A stretch of DNA of 64,000 nt from Yoonia sp035117555 (GCF_035117555.1 NZ_JAYKPK010000004.1:186001-250000); one strand, 5' to 3'. Shown: positions 8,370 through 17,596, counted from the first letter of the stretch. Notes: generated from the sequence alone by a model not told the origin. Numbers and translations are program-made.

Positions 8370-9629
8370 TCACTGGCTATCCAGCCGGGTGTTTTCCAAC
8401 CGCTGCAGGATATCCTCCAGATTGTCGGGGAAGACCATGAATTCCTGGAACCCTTCCATCCCCGCAACGGCCATTTCAGCAGGCGCGTCGCGGTCAAAGA
8501 ACTGCGCGATCCCACCGGGCGCGCGGTTGGACAGCATGTCGAACCCTTCCTGCAGGAACTTGTCCTCACCCACGGTCGAGGCAGAGTTGACCGGCAATTG
8601 CCCCAGATTGTCGCCATTATTGATCAGCGTCTGGTTTTCCGCCGAGACCACGAATTTCAGAAACTCGCGCGCGGCCTCTTTATTGGTCGCCCCTGTCGGG
8701 ATGTGGAATGTATCGGTCGGCGCATCTTCCCCGCGGGGAAGGTCCGGGGTGATTTCCACGAACTGATAGAAATCCAGCATATCGTCATTCATGCCCGCTT
8801 CGCGCATCGGCGCGACCGCAAAGTTACCCATCAGATAGCTGGCCGCCTGCCCATTCACCATGAAGGGCAGCGCTTCCTGCCAGTCATAATTCTGGTGGTC
8901 GTCGATAAAGGCACCCATATCGATCAGCTGCCGCCAATTGGCAAAGGTCGCGCGAACCTCATCGCTCAACCAGCTTTCTTCGCCATTGGTCAGGCGCGCG
9001 TGGAATTCATAGCCATTGGTGCGCATGTTCATGTAATCGAACCAGCCGCCCGTGGTCCACAAAAAGCGGGTCCCGATCGTGTAGCATTTGATGCCATTGT
9101 CGAGCAGGGCCTGGCAATTCGCCAGCTCTTCTTCCCATGTCGTGGGTTCGGACAGGCCGAGGTCCTCAAATATATCTTTGCGGTAATAAACGCCCCATTG
9201 GTAATAGGTATAAGGCACGCCATATTGCGCGTCATCCACCGACAAGGCGCCTTTGGTCGAGGCCAGTTCTTCGCTCATCTGCTCGTCCCAGATGTCGGAC
9301 ACATCTTCGAACAGACCAGCCTCCACATAGGGCAGCATCCGGTTGGCGGCATACCAATTCGCCACATCCGGCGCATCGGCGGTCAGAAAGTTGCGGATCT
9401 GGGTTTTATAGGCTTCGCGGTCGATGATCGTCACTTCGACATTCAGATCGGGGTGCATTTCGCCGAAACGCGCCGCCATATCCTCCATCACCGCGCGCGG
9501 CGCCGGGTCATGCATGTCAGAGAAAATGACCAGATCGCCGGTCAGTGATTGCGCAGTGGCAGTGGTGGCCGAAGCCACAATGCCCGCCGCGACGAGCGCC
9601 GCGAACGACGTCTTGAAAACAGAATTCAT
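8370..9629 (-). CDS. Sugar ABC transporter substrate-binding protein
   Basis: A 419-residue family 1 extracellular solute-binding protein. It has a Sec signal peptide: MNSVFKTSF, then a hydrophobic stretch, with probable cleavage around ATAQS near residue 27. The mature part starts GDLVIFSDMHDPAPR. It should bind an oligosaccharide, probably a galactoside, in the periplasm and deliver it to the two permeases. The start at 9629 has GGAGG at good spacing. It is the first gene of the minus-strand operon and is divergent from the iclR-type regulator, with a 19-bp near-palindrome between them. Confidence 0.92.
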   Translation of the reverse strand: MNSVFKTSFAALVAAGIVASATTATAQSLTGDLVIFSDMHDPAPRAVMEDMAARFGEMHPDLNVEVTIIDREAYKTQIRNFLTADAPDVANWYAANRMLPYVEAGLFEDVSDIWDEQMSEELASTKGALSVDDAQYGVPYTYYQWGVYYRKDIFEDLGLSEPTTWEEELANCQALLDNGIKCYTIGTRFLWTTGGWFDYMNMRTNGYEFHARLTNGEESWLSDEVRATFANWRQLIDMGAFIDDHQNYDWQEALPFMVNGQAASYLMGNFAVAPMREAGMNDDMLDFYQFVEITPDLPRGEDAPTDTFHIPTGATNKEAAREFLKFVVSAENQTLINNGDNLGQLPVNSASTVGEDKFLQEGFDMLSNRAPGGIAQFFDRDAPAEMAVAGMEGFQEFMVFPDNLEDILQRLENTRLDSQ

Positions 9630-9664
9630 AATATCCTCCCTAAGGTGCTTGATATGGTCAACGT

Positions 9665-9683
9665 GGTTCCATTATATGAAACC
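9665..9683. promoter_or_regulatory. Candidate IclR-family operator
   Basis: A 19-bp near-palindrome, GGTTCCATTATATGAAACC, with arms GGTT(C/T)CAT and ATGAAACC, lies in the 119-base divergent region between the binding-protein gene and the IclR gene. IclR-family regulators commonly bind such TTTCAT/ATGAAA-type dyads. Its position, about 36 bases upstream of the binding-protein ATG and 66 upstream of the regulator ATG, suits control of the transport operon and autoregulation. This is inference from symmetry and location. Confidence 0.45.
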
Positions 9684-9748
9684 TTGTTTTGCATATTGAT
9701 ACTTAACCGCAAAGCCGCTAGCTTTGTCAACAACATTGGGGGGAAGTC

Positions 9749-10543
9749 ATGACAGGCGACGGCACAGTCGGCAAAGCATTGGAGGTACTGGATCAGGTCG
9801 CAGCCTTTGGCCGCCCGGTGCGGTTCAGCGAAGTGCTCGCACAGTCGGATTTCCCTAAACCCACACTTTACCGCTTTCTGCAGACCCTGACCAATCAGGA
9901 TATGCTGGCCTATGATCCCGAACGGCAGACCTATAGCCCGGGCATCCGTCTGGTCCGTCTGGCCCATGCGGCATGGGAACAATCCACCCTTGCCCCCATC
10001 GCGCGGCCCCATATCGACGCGCTGAGTGCTGCGGTCGGTGAAACCGTGCATCTGGCGCAATTGGATCACGCGCAGGTCCTCTATATCGACAAACGCAACG
10101 CCAATAACCCGGTGCAGATGTTTTCGCAGGCCGGCAAAGTCGGCCCTGCCTATTGCACTGGCGTCGGCAAGGTGATGCTCGCCTTTTCCGATCCCGCCCG
10201 CGTGGATGCGGTGATCGCCCAGCAAAGTTTCCACCGTTTCACGCCCACAACGCTGACCGATGCCAGCACCCTGCGCGATGAACTGGCCGCGATCCGCGCC
10301 AATGGCTATGGCTTTGACCGCGAAGAACATGAACCCGGCATCATCTGCATCGCGATGCCGATCCTGTCCGATACCGGCCGTGTCCTGGGCGCGCTCTCCG
10401 TGACCAGCACCACTGGTCGGACCAATCTGGCTGGCCTTGAAACCTACGTGCCGATCCTGTCGGACACAGCCGCAAAAATCGCAAGGGACGCCCAGAACTG
10501 GAGCTTTCCCGATCATGATACAAAAGAAATGACGAGGAGATAG
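9749..10543 (+). CDS. IclR family transcriptional regulator
   Basis: A 264-residue IclR-type regulator. An N-terminal winged helix-turn-helix (about residues 6-66, including FPKPTLYRFLQTL) is followed by the C-terminal effector-binding IclR domain (VGETVHLAQLDHAQVLYIDK to LGALSVTSTTGR). The likely effector is galactose, a galactonate intermediate or the transported sugar. It is divergent from the transport/catabolic operon and three bases upstream of the ATPase gene. The start has GGGGGGAAG upstream. Probably a repressor of the galactoside operon, though some family members activate. Confidence 0.9.
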   Translation: MTGDGTVGKALEVLDQVAAFGRPVRFSEVLAQSDFPKPTLYRFLQTLTNQDMLAYDPERQTYSPGIRLVRLAHAAWEQSTLAPIARPHIDALSAAVGETVHLAQLDHAQVLYIDKRNANNPVQMFSQAGKVGPAYCTGVGKVMLAFSDPARVDAVIAQQSFHRFTPTTLTDASTLRDELAAIRANGYGFDREEHEPGIICIAMPILSDTGRVLGALSVTSTTGRTNLAGLETYVPILSDTAAKIARDAQNWSFPDHDTKEMTRR

Positions 10544-10546
10544 GCG

Positions 10547-11605
10547 ATGTCAGGTGTCACGCTGAACAATGTGGTCAAGAAATACGGCGATGTGCAGGTC
10601 ATTCACGGCATCGATCTGGAGATCGCGGATGGGGAATTCTGCGTCTTCGTCGGCCCTTCGGGCTGCGGCAAATCCACCTTGCTGCGCATGGTTGCGGGGC
10701 TGGAGGAAACCACTGGCGGCAATGTCGTGATTGGCGCCCGTGATGTCACCAAACTCGACCCGTCCTTGCGCGGCGTGGCGATGGTGTTCCAGACCTATGC
10801 GCTTTACCCCCATATGACGGTGCGTGATAACATGGGTTTCGGGCTGAAAATGAACGGCCACCCCAAACAGGTCATCACTGAAAAAGTGGCCGAGGCGACA
10901 CGGATCCTCAAACTCGAACCTTACCTCGACCGCAAACCCGCCGCCCTGTCCGGTGGTCAGCGCCAGCGCGTCTCCATCGGGCGCGCCATCGTGCGCGGGC
11001 CAGAGGTGTTCTTGTTCGACGAACCCCTGTCGAACCTTGATGCTGAACTCCGCGTCGAAATGCGGGTCGAAATCGCGCGCCTGCACAAGGAAATCGGCGC
11101 GACGATGATCTATGTCACCCATGATCAGGTCGAGGCGATGACCTTGGCCGACAAGATCGTGGTCCTTCGCGATGGCCGCATCGAACAGGCCGGCGCGCCG
11201 ATGGAACTGTACCGCGACCCCGACAATAAATTCGTCGCGGGCTTCATCGGCTCACCCGCGATGAATTTCGTCAGCGGTCAGGCCCAGAACGGGACATTGC
11301 AAGTCCCGAGCATGGGCGCGGCTTTCGATGGCGTGATCCCCGCATCCTATGCCGGTGACGTCACCGTCGGGATGCGCGCCGAACATCTGGCGGTCGATCC
11401 TGCGGGCGACACGCATAGCGTCGAGATGACGGAAAGCCTTGGCGGTGTCTCCTTCGTCTATCTGGTGTCGGATAATGGCGAAAAGATCGTGGTCGAAGAA
11501 CGTGGCGATGACCGGTCCGTCGCGGGCGCGCGTGTTGGGGTGACTATCGACAAATCCCGGCTTTACCTGTTTGATGCCAAGACCGAGGTGCGCATACGTC
11601 ATTGA
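10547..11605 (+). CDS. Sugar ABC transporter ATP-binding protein (UgpC/MsmK type)
   Basis: A 352-residue CUT1 ATPase. It has Walker A GPSGCGKST (about residue 36), signature LSGGQRQR, Walker B VFLFDEPLSNLD, the H-loop in VTHDQ and a C-terminal TOBE/OB regulatory region from about residue 235. It powers the importer whose binding protein and permeases lie on the opposite strand. The ATG follows the iclR stop by three bases with a GAGGAG site, so regulator and ATPase are co-transcribed. Such ATPases are often shared among several sugar importers, which may explain its separation from the permease operon. Confidence 0.93.
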   Translation: MSGVTLNNVVKKYGDVQVIHGIDLEIADGEFCVFVGPSGCGKSTLLRMVAGLEETTGGNVVIGARDVTKLDPSLRGVAMVFQTYALYPHMTVRDNMGFGLKMNGHPKQVITEKVAEATRILKLEPYLDRKPAALSGGQRQRVSIGRAIVRGPEVFLFDEPLSNLDAELRVEMRVEIARLHKEIGATMIYVTHDQVEAMTLADKIVVLRDGRIEQAGAPMELYRDPDNKFVAGFIGSPAMNFVSGQAQNGTLQVPSMGAAFDGVIPASYAGDVTVGMRAEHLAVDPAGDTHSVEMTESLGGVSFVYLVSDNGEKIVVEERGDDRSVAGARVGVTIDKSRLYLFDAKTEVRIRH

Positions 11606-11631
11606 GGCGACCTTGACAGGAAAGATTTGCC

Positions 11632-12843
11632 ATGACGCTGACCCCCGATCTAATCGCCGAAACCTATGCGGCGATCAGCCCCGCCACGATCCGCACGCCC
11701 ACGATAAGGGCGAACCGGCTGTCGCATATTCTGGGCATCGATCTTTATCTCAAGCTGGAAAACCTGCAGCATACCAATGCCTTCAAGGCGCGTGGCGCTT
11801 TGGCGAAGCTGCTGACGCTGGACGCTGCCGCGCGCAAGGCGGGCGTGATCGCCTGCTCTGCAGGCAATCATGCGCAGGGGCTTGCCTATCACGCGACACG
11901 CCTTGGCATCCCCTCCACCATCGTCATGCCCGAAGGCACGCCGTTCAACAAAGTCCAGCGCACGTCCGATCTGGGGGCCGAGGTTGTCATTCACGGCAAA
12001 GGCTTTGACGACTCTGTGCAATTCACCTTTGATATGGCAGCGGAAAAGGGCCTGACCTTCATCCACCCATTCGATGACCCGGTGGTCGCGGCGGGCCAAG
12101 GCACCGTGGCGCTCGAAATGCTGGAACAGGTGCCTGATCTGGATTGCATCGTCATCCCCGTCGGCGGTGGCGGGTTGATCGCAGGCATGGCGGTTGCGGC
12201 GAAATCCGTGAACCCTGATATCCAGATCATCGGCGCGCAGGCGCATCTGTTCGACGCCGCGAAGGCCCAGATCGAAGGTTTCGCGCCGCATTTTGCTGGT
12301 GCCACATTGGCCGAAGGCATCGCCGTGCGGCAACCCGCGCCTGCCAATATCGCGATCATGCAGACCCATGTCGACCGGATCGACAGCGCCAGCGAAAGCG
12401 AGATTGAAGATGCGGTGTTCGACCTGCTCAGCCATGAAAAACTGGTCGCCGAAGGGGCCGCAGGGGCGGGCCTTGCCGTGATCAAGAACAATCTGGCACA
12501 GTTCGCGGGCCAAAAGGTCGGCCTTGTGATCTGCGGCGGCAATATCGATTCCCGCCTGCTGTCCACACTGATCCTGCGCGGCTTGATGCGCGACGGGCGG
12601 ATCACCCGGCTGGTGTTCGAGATTGACGACACGCCCGGCCAGCTCGCCAATATCTCGCGCATCATCGGCGAGGCGGGGGCGAATGTGATCGAAGTCATCC
12701 ACCAGCGGATGATGCAAAGCGTGTCACTGAAAAAAGCCGAACTCGAAATCGTCATCGAGGCCCGCGACCAACGCCATGTCGATACGATCACTGACCTTTT
12801 GCGCGATGCAGGCCTGTCGGTGCGGACGGCACAAGACCTCTGA
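11632..12843 (+). CDS. ilvA: Threonine ammonia-lyase (biosynthetic/catabolic IlvA type with ACT domain)
   Basis: A 403-residue PLP enzyme. The PLP lysine is in TNAFKARGA (K52) and the glycine-rich phosphate loop is GGGGLIAG. The C-terminal ACT-like domain begins near RLVFEIDDTPGQLANI (about residue 325). It deaminates threonine to 2-oxobutyrate, the first step to isoleucine; the single ACT domain suggests allosteric control. It is 26 bases after the ATPase gene but not obviously related in function. It converges on the soeC gene, with a GC-rich hairpin repeat between. A second, ACT-less relative lies at 40111-41082. Confidence 0.9.
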   Translation: MTLTPDLIAETYAAISPATIRTPTIRANRLSHILGIDLYLKLENLQHTNAFKARGALAKLLTLDAAARKAGVIACSAGNHAQGLAYHATRLGIPSTIVMPEGTPFNKVQRTSDLGAEVVIHGKGFDDSVQFTFDMAAEKGLTFIHPFDDPVVAAGQGTVALEMLEQVPDLDCIVIPVGGGGLIAGMAVAAKSVNPDIQIIGAQAHLFDAAKAQIEGFAPHFAGATLAEGIAVRQPAPANIAIMQTHVDRIDSASESEIEDAVFDLLSHEKLVAEGAAGAGLAVIKNNLAQFAGQKVGLVICGGNIDSRLLSTLILRGLMRDGRITRLVFEIDDTPGQLANISRIIGEAGANVIEVIHQRMMQSVSLKKAELEIVIEARDQRHVDTITDLLRDAGLSVRTAQDL

Positions 12844-12844
12844 C

Positions 12845-12910
12845 CTCATCGTCCGAGTGAAAATATCCCGGGGGGCCCCGGACCATGTCCGGGGCGGGGG
12901 CAGCGCCCCC
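12845..12910. terminator. Composite repeat with two hairpins between convergent genes
   Basis: The gap between convergent ilvA and soeC begins with the intergenic repeat core (CGTCCGAGTGAAAATATCCC, reverse orientation). It continues with a perfect 8-bp stem CCCCGGAC-CAT-GTCCGGGG (12876-12894) and a GGGGGC-AGC-GCCCCC stem (12896-12910). No T-run is present. The position suggests a two-way transcription stop. The same three parts recur between the convergent genes at 42474-42631. Confidence 0.55.
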
Positions 12911-13783
12911 TCAGCGCTTGCCGTAATAGAGCCCGACCACATGCTCTGCCTGCGCAAAGAACAGCCAGCGCAGCACGATCACCCCGGCGATATGGCTGAT
13001 CAGCGCCAGCCCACCCCAGATATGGCTGAATGGCAAAAGCAAAAACACAATTGGCAATACAAAACCCATGCCGAGCGCGATGATCCGCAAAACCCGCGCA
13101 TGTTTGCGCCCGACGACATGGATGAATTCGCGCATCAGGTAATTGGTGCCGGTATGGGGCGGCTCGAACGCGCGGACTTTGCCGATATGGCCCAGCCCGG
13201 TGGCGCTGGCCATATCGGTACCTGATTGCGCCAGACGGCTGTCGCCGGTGATCCATGTGTAGATTTGCACGGCCCCGGCGAGGGTCAGCAGCACCAAAGC
13301 CTCGGTCACCTGACCTGCCAGCAAGGCCCCGCCGCCGACGGACAGGGCAAGGAACAGCGCCGGTGTGCTCCAATGCCGCCAGCGCGGCACGGTCTTCAAC
13401 TGCGCATAGATCATCGAGGTGGTGAAGACGGTGCCCAGCGCGCCCAAAGCCCCGATCCAGCCGAAAGGCCGCAGGGGCGTGTCGAAGAACACCAATCCCG
13501 CGCCATAGATCGCCATGATCAGCAGAGTGGCGACTGCACAGATGCCTTCGCGCGACAGCCAGCTGGTTTGCCATTGCCGGAATGCCTTGATCGCGCGTTC
13601 GGGGCGGCCAAGGTGAAAGGTCGAGGCGAGCAGCCCGCCCACCGCCGCGAGATAAGCGATGGCGAACCAGATGAACGCCATCCAGCCCGTGGGGGTGATC
13701 GCCCCGATGCCGAGCCAGAACAGCAATCCGAACCCGAGGCCAGAGAATGTGGTGAAAACGATGACGCTTGGTGCGGGATGCAT
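12911..13783 (-). CDS. soeC: Sulfite dehydrogenase membrane anchor SoeC (NrfD/DmsC-like)
   Basis: A hydrophobic protein of about 290 residues, DmsC/NrfD-type, with roughly eight membrane spans (for example VIFTTFSGLGFGLLFWLGIG at the N-terminus). It anchors the cytoplasmic molybdoenzyme and iron-sulfur subunits to the membrane and passes electrons to the quinone pool. The ATG at 13783 overlaps the soeB stop (TAATG), so I prefer it to the in-frame start at 13828. The order catalytic-FeS-anchor is typical of CISM enzymes. The sulfite assignment rests on the TauE exporter and aminotransferase upstream; DMSO reductase is the alternative. Confidence 0.75.
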   Translation of the reverse strand: MHPAPSVIVFTTFSGLGFGLLFWLGIGAITPTGWMAFIWFAIAYLAAVGGLLASTFHLGRPERAIKAFRQWQTSWLSREGICAVATLLIMAIYGAGLVFFDTPLRPFGWIGALGALGTVFTTSMIYAQLKTVPRWRHWSTPALFLALSVGGGALLAGQVTEALVLLTLAGAVQIYTWITGDSRLAQSGTDMASATGLGHIGKVRAFEPPHTGTNYLMREFIHVVGRKHARVLRIIALGMGFVLPIVFLLLPFSHIWGGLALISHIAGVIVLRWLFFAQAEHVVGLYYGKR

Positions 13784-14544
13784 TACTTCGCCCCTCCGGG
13801 CAGGGCGGACAGGGCCTTGTCCAGCCAATGCGCGAAACCTGTGCCAGTGGTGGCAACAGGTTCCAGAAACGGGGCCAGCACGTCATATTCCGGCATCACA
13901 TCCTTGGGCCGGGGCGGCAGGTATTTGTTCACCGGCTTGGTGCCTTGTTCCGGCATCAGATCGAACCCGCCGCGGTCGGCCACCAGTTGCGACACGTCCG
14001 AATCCGGATCGCCCAGATCGCCGAAATGCCGCGCGCCCGCAGGGCAGGTGCGCACGCAGGCGGGTTCGCGGTCCTCGACTGGCAGGTTTTCATTATAGAT
14101 ACGGTCAACGCAGAGGGTGCATTTTTTCATCACACCTTCCTTGGCGTCCAGTTCGCGCGCACCATAAGGGCAGGCCCAGGCGCAAAGGCTGCAACCGATG
14201 CAATCGCTCTCATTGACCAGCACGATCCCGTCCTCGACCCGTTTATAGCTGGCACCTGTGGGGCAGACAGTGACGCAGGGCGCGTCTTCGCAATGCAGGC
14301 AGGATTTGGGGAAATGGATCAGTTGCGCGGTGCCTTGGTCTGGCTGGACCTCATAGGAATGCACGCGGTTCAAGAAGGTGCCGGAGGGGTCGGCGCCATA
14401 GGCGTTCTGATCAGACAAAGGCGCACCGTAGTTTTCGGTGTTCCAGCCTTTGCAGGAAATCACGCAGGCATGGCAGCCGACGCAGGTGTCCAGATCAATG
14501 ACAAGGCCGAGTTTTTTATCGGTGCTTTTGGGCAATTGGGTCAT
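13783..14544 (-). CDS. soeB: Sulfite dehydrogenase iron-sulfur subunit SoeB (DmsB-like)
   Basis: A 253-residue ferredoxin-type subunit. It has four cysteine groups for [4Fe-4S] clusters: CVGCHACVISC near residue 18, CLHCEDAPCVTVCP, CIGCSLCAWACP, and CTLC paired with CVRTCP. It relays electrons from the molybdenum subunit to the membrane anchor. There is no signal peptide, consistent with a complex facing the cytoplasm. It follows the small membrane-protein gene by 93 bases, a gap that holds an intergenic repeat, and overlaps soeC. Confidence 0.82.
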   Translation of the reverse strand: MTQLPKSTDKKLGLVIDLDTCVGCHACVISCKGWNTENYGAPLSDQNAYGADPSGTFLNRVHSYEVQPDQGTAQLIHFPKSCLHCEDAPCVTVCPTGASYKRVEDGIVLVNESDCIGCSLCAWACPYGARELDAKEGVMKKCTLCVDRIYNENLPVEDREPACVRTCPAGARHFGDLGDPDSDVSQLVADRGGFDLMPEQGTKPVNKYLPPRPKDVMPEYDVLAPFLEPVATTGTGFAHWLDKALSALPGGAK

Positions 14545-14591
14545 GTGCTTGGCCTTGACTGGCGGATCGCGCCTTTCTGGCGAAAGACGCG

Positions 14592-14628
14592 GCCTCCGGC
14601 GGGGATATTTAGGCTCGGAAGATGCGGG
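14592..14628 (+). repeat. Rhodobacteraceae-type intergenic repeat, copy in the soe operon
   Basis: A copy of the recurring GCCTCCGGCGGGGATATTT...CTCGGAAGATG element, in the gap between the 38-residue ORF and soeB. It matches the copy at 62810-62842 almost base for base and the two halves flanking the inserted element at 33016-34420. Confidence 0.6.
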
Positions 14629-14637
14629 GGCATGGTG

Positions 14638-14754
14638 TTACTGTCCGATGGCGGCGCGGGCGGCGGGGTCCCATGTGGCGATGAACCAGATGAAACTGCC
14701 CAAGGTGACGACGATGAAGGCGGCGATCAGAGCCATGATGTGTCGTTTGCTCAT
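14638..14754 (-). CDS. 38-residue single-span membrane protein coupled to soeA
   Basis: A short ORF in the gap between soeA and soeB. The product starts MSKRHIM, has one hydrophobic span (about residues 7-27, ALIAAFIVVTLGSFIWFIA) and ends WDPAARAAIGQ. Its ATG overlaps the soeA stop (ATGA), the same coupling seen between real genes in this window, and the codons are GC-rich like its neighbours. I do not recognise a family. A role as an assembly factor or small subunit of the membrane-bound sulfite dehydrogenase is inferred from position only. Confidence 0.65.
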   Translation of the reverse strand: MSKRHIMALIAAFIVVTLGSFIWFIATWDPAARAAIGQ

Positions 14755-17576
14755 TGGCCGGATTTCCATGCAAGGTTTTTCGGGCCGGGCGGCACGGGGG
14801 ATTTTATCGCGGGCATCACAGGCTGTGCTTCATTCGGGGTGCCTGATTTTTCAATCTTCACGCGCAGATCGAACCAAGCGGCCTGCCCTGTGACGGGATC
14901 GGAATTCGCCCAGCGCAGCCCGTCGCCGCGTGGTGGCAGCAATTCATGGATCAGGTGGTTGAGCAGGAAACCTTTGGTGACCTCTGGCGCGTCTTTGTCC
15001 AGCGCCCAGGTGCCTTTGCGTTTTCCGATGGCGTTCCATGTCCAGATCGTGTTTTCGTTCAGGGCGGCTTGATGGGCGACCGGCACGGTGATGGAGCCAT
15101 GCGCCGAGGTGACGCGCGCCCAGTCGCCGTCTTTGAAGCCGTTGGCCTCCCAGATCTTGGTCGGCACATAGAGCGGGTTATGGCCGTGGATCTGCCGCAG
15201 CCATGCGTTCTGGCTGCCCCATGAATGATACATCGCCATCGGCCGTTGGGTCAGGGCGTGGACCGGGTATTCCACCGGGTCGCTATGGCCATCCTCGAAC
15301 GGCGGATACCAGATCGGCAGCGGGTCCATCGTGGCCTTGATCTGGCCGCGCAGATGATCTGGCGGTTGGCGCGACCCGATGCCTTCGGCGGCGGCCTGAA
15401 ATTTGCGCAAAGGTTCGACGTAAAGCTGGAAGATATAGGGTTGCGCGACATCATAGAAGCCCATCTTGACGGCCCAATCCTGATATTCGGCGCTGAACGG
15501 TTTGTAATAGGCGCAGTTTTCCGGGACATGGGCGAGCCAGAAACCGCCATTGTCAATGTAGGTCTGGAGCTGGTCAGGGTTGGCGGTGCCGCGCCCTTCG
15601 CCCTTGCCATCGGCATCACGGAAGCCCGCCAAAGGCCCGATACCGGGACGGCGGATATGGTTGGTGATGTAATCGGCGTAATCTTTGTATTTCGCGCTGC
15701 CATCGTCATTCACAAATCCCGGCAGGCCGAGCCGCGCGCCCAGATCACAGAGCACCGACTGGAACCCGCGCACATCGCGGTCGGGTTCCACCACCGGCCA
15801 GCGGATCGCGTCGGCGACAGCGTCAGCCTCGCAGATCGGGCGGTCGAGCAGGCTGATGCAATCATGCCGTTCCAGATAGGTCGTGTCGGGCAGGATCAGA
15901 TCGGCATAGGCGACCATTTCGGAGGCATAGGCGTCGGAATAGATGATGCGGGGGATGACGTAATCGCCGTTTTCATCCTTGTCGGTCAGCATCTTGTGCA
16001 CACCGCCCACATTCATTGACGAATTCCACGACATATTCGCCATATACATGAAGAGCGTGTCGATCTTATAGGGATCGCCCGCATGGGCGTTGCTGATCAC
16101 CATATGCATCAAGCCATGCGCGGACATCGGGTTTTCCCATGAGAACGCCTTGTCTATGCGCTTTGGCGTGCCGTCATCATGCAGCAGCAAATCCTCTGGC
16201 CCGTGGACATAACCCAGATGCGGGCCGTCGAGCGCGGCACCGGGGGTGACCTTGCCATGTGGTTTGGGATGCGCTGTTGCGGGCTTGGGGTAGGGCGGTT
16301 TGAACCGCATGCCGCCGGGGGTTTCGACAGCGCCGAGGATGATCTGGAGCACATGCAGCGCGCGGCAGGTCTGGAAGCCGTTTGAATGGGCCGAGATGCC
16401 GCGCATCGCGTGGAAACTGACCGGGCGGCCGATCATTTTGTCGTGCTTTTGGCCGCGGAAATCGGTCCATGCGCGGTCAAGAATGACAGGTTCATCAAAG
16501 GCCACGCGCGCGAGGTCTGCGGCAATCGCGCGGATACGGGCGGCAGGGATGCCGCAGCGATCCGCGACAGCCTCTGGCGCATAAGAGGCGTCCAGATAGC
16601 GGTCAGCCATCAGGTGGAACACCGGGCGATGCGTGATGCCAGCGGCGCGGTGGGTGGCGGCAAGGTCGGGCTCCACCCCTTGCCCGTTCCACGCAGCCAG
16701 CGCGCCGGTGCGCCGGTCGATCACCTGCGGCTGGCCTGCGGCGTCGCGCAGGAACAGGCCGAACTGATCGGATTTGGGGTCTTCGTTGATCAGGACGGAG
16801 GCATTGGTGAAATGCGCCAGATACTCCAGATCGACCTTACCCGCGCGCATCAGGCAATGCACCAGCGCGAGGATGAACAGCCCGTCGGTGCCGGGTGTAA
16901 TCCCGACCCAGTCATCCGCGACAGCGTTATAGCCGGTGCGGATCGGGTTCACGCCGATCATCCGCGCACCACGCGCCTTGATCTTGCCGATGCCCATCTT
17001 GATCGGGTTGCTGTCGTGGTCCTCGGCCACGCCGAACAGCATGAACAGCTTGGTATGGTCCCAGTCGGGCTGGCCGAATTCCCAGAACGCGCCGCCCATT
17101 GTATAGATGCCCGCCGCCGCCATGTTCACCGAACAGAACCCGCCATGGGCTGCGTAATTCGGTGTGCCGAACCCCTGCGCCCAGAAGCTGGTGAAGGATT
17201 GTGACTGGTCGCGGCCCGTGAAAAACGCGAGCTTTTCGGGGTGCTTTTCGCGGATCGGGGCAAGCCAGTCGGTCGCGGTTTGCAGCGCCTCTTCCCAAGA
17301 GATTTCCTCGAACTCACCAGACCCACGTTCCCCCACACGGCGCAAAGGCGCGCGCAGGCGCGAGGGCGCGTTATGCTGCATGATGCCAGCAGAGCCTTTG
17401 GCGCAGAGCACGCCTTTGTTCACCGGATGATCGCGGTTGCCTTCGATATAGGCGACTTTGCCCGCCTTCATATGCACATTGATCCCGCAGCGGCAGGCGC
17501 ACATATAGCAGGTCGTCTTGCGCACCTCGTCCGAGACGGCAGGCGAGGTGTCGAGCGCGGGCTGGTCAAGCGACAT
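14751..17576 (-). CDS. soeA: Cytoplasmic molybdopterin oxidoreductase, probable sulfite dehydrogenase catalytic subunit SoeA
   Basis: A 941-residue CISM-family molybdenum enzyme. The N-terminus has the [4Fe-4S] motif C-x2-C-x3-C-x27-C (CYMCACRC near residue 22, last Cys in VLCAKGSAG). The three molybdopterin-binding domains and a C-terminal molydopterin-dinucleotide domain follow. There is no twin-arginine signal, so it acts in the cytoplasm, as known for SoeA of SoeABC. The role, oxidation of sulfite to sulfate with electrons to quinone, is inferred from the TauE/SafE exporter and taurine aminotransferase upstream and from its cellular location. It starts 20 bases after the acetate-kinase remnant, with AAGGAA upstream. 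Confidence 0.8.
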   Translation of the reverse strand: MSLDQPALDTSPAVSDEVRKTTCYMCACRCGINVHMKAGKVAYIEGNRDHPVNKGVLCAKGSAGIMQHNAPSRLRAPLRRVGERGSGEFEEISWEEALQTATDWLAPIREKHPEKLAFFTGRDQSQSFTSFWAQGFGTPNYAAHGGFCSVNMAAAGIYTMGGAFWEFGQPDWDHTKLFMLFGVAEDHDSNPIKMGIGKIKARGARMIGVNPIRTGYNAVADDWVGITPGTDGLFILALVHCLMRAGKVDLEYLAHFTNASVLINEDPKSDQFGLFLRDAAGQPQVIDRRTGALAAWNGQGVEPDLAATHRAAGITHRPVFHLMADRYLDASYAPEAVADRCGIPAARIRAIAADLARVAFDEPVILDRAWTDFRGQKHDKMIGRPVSFHAMRGISAHSNGFQTCRALHVLQIILGAVETPGGMRFKPPYPKPATAHPKPHGKVTPGAALDGPHLGYVHGPEDLLLHDDGTPKRIDKAFSWENPMSAHGLMHMVISNAHAGDPYKIDTLFMYMANMSWNSSMNVGGVHKMLTDKDENGDYVIPRIIYSDAYASEMVAYADLILPDTTYLERHDCISLLDRPICEADAVADAIRWPVVEPDRDVRGFQSVLCDLGARLGLPGFVNDDGSAKYKDYADYITNHIRRPGIGPLAGFRDADGKGEGRGTANPDQLQTYIDNGGFWLAHVPENCAYYKPFSAEYQDWAVKMGFYDVAQPYIFQLYVEPLRKFQAAAEGIGSRQPPDHLRGQIKATMDPLPIWYPPFEDGHSDPVEYPVHALTQRPMAMYHSWGSQNAWLRQIHGHNPLYVPTKIWEANGFKDGDWARVTSAHGSITVPVAHQAALNENTIWTWNAIGKRKGTWALDKDAPEVTKGFLLNHLIHELLPPRGDGLRWANSDPVTGQAAWFDLRVKIEKSGTPNEAQPVMPAIKSPVPPGPKNLAWKSGQ

Positions 17577-17596
17577 GAGGCGGGTTCCTTTCGGGC

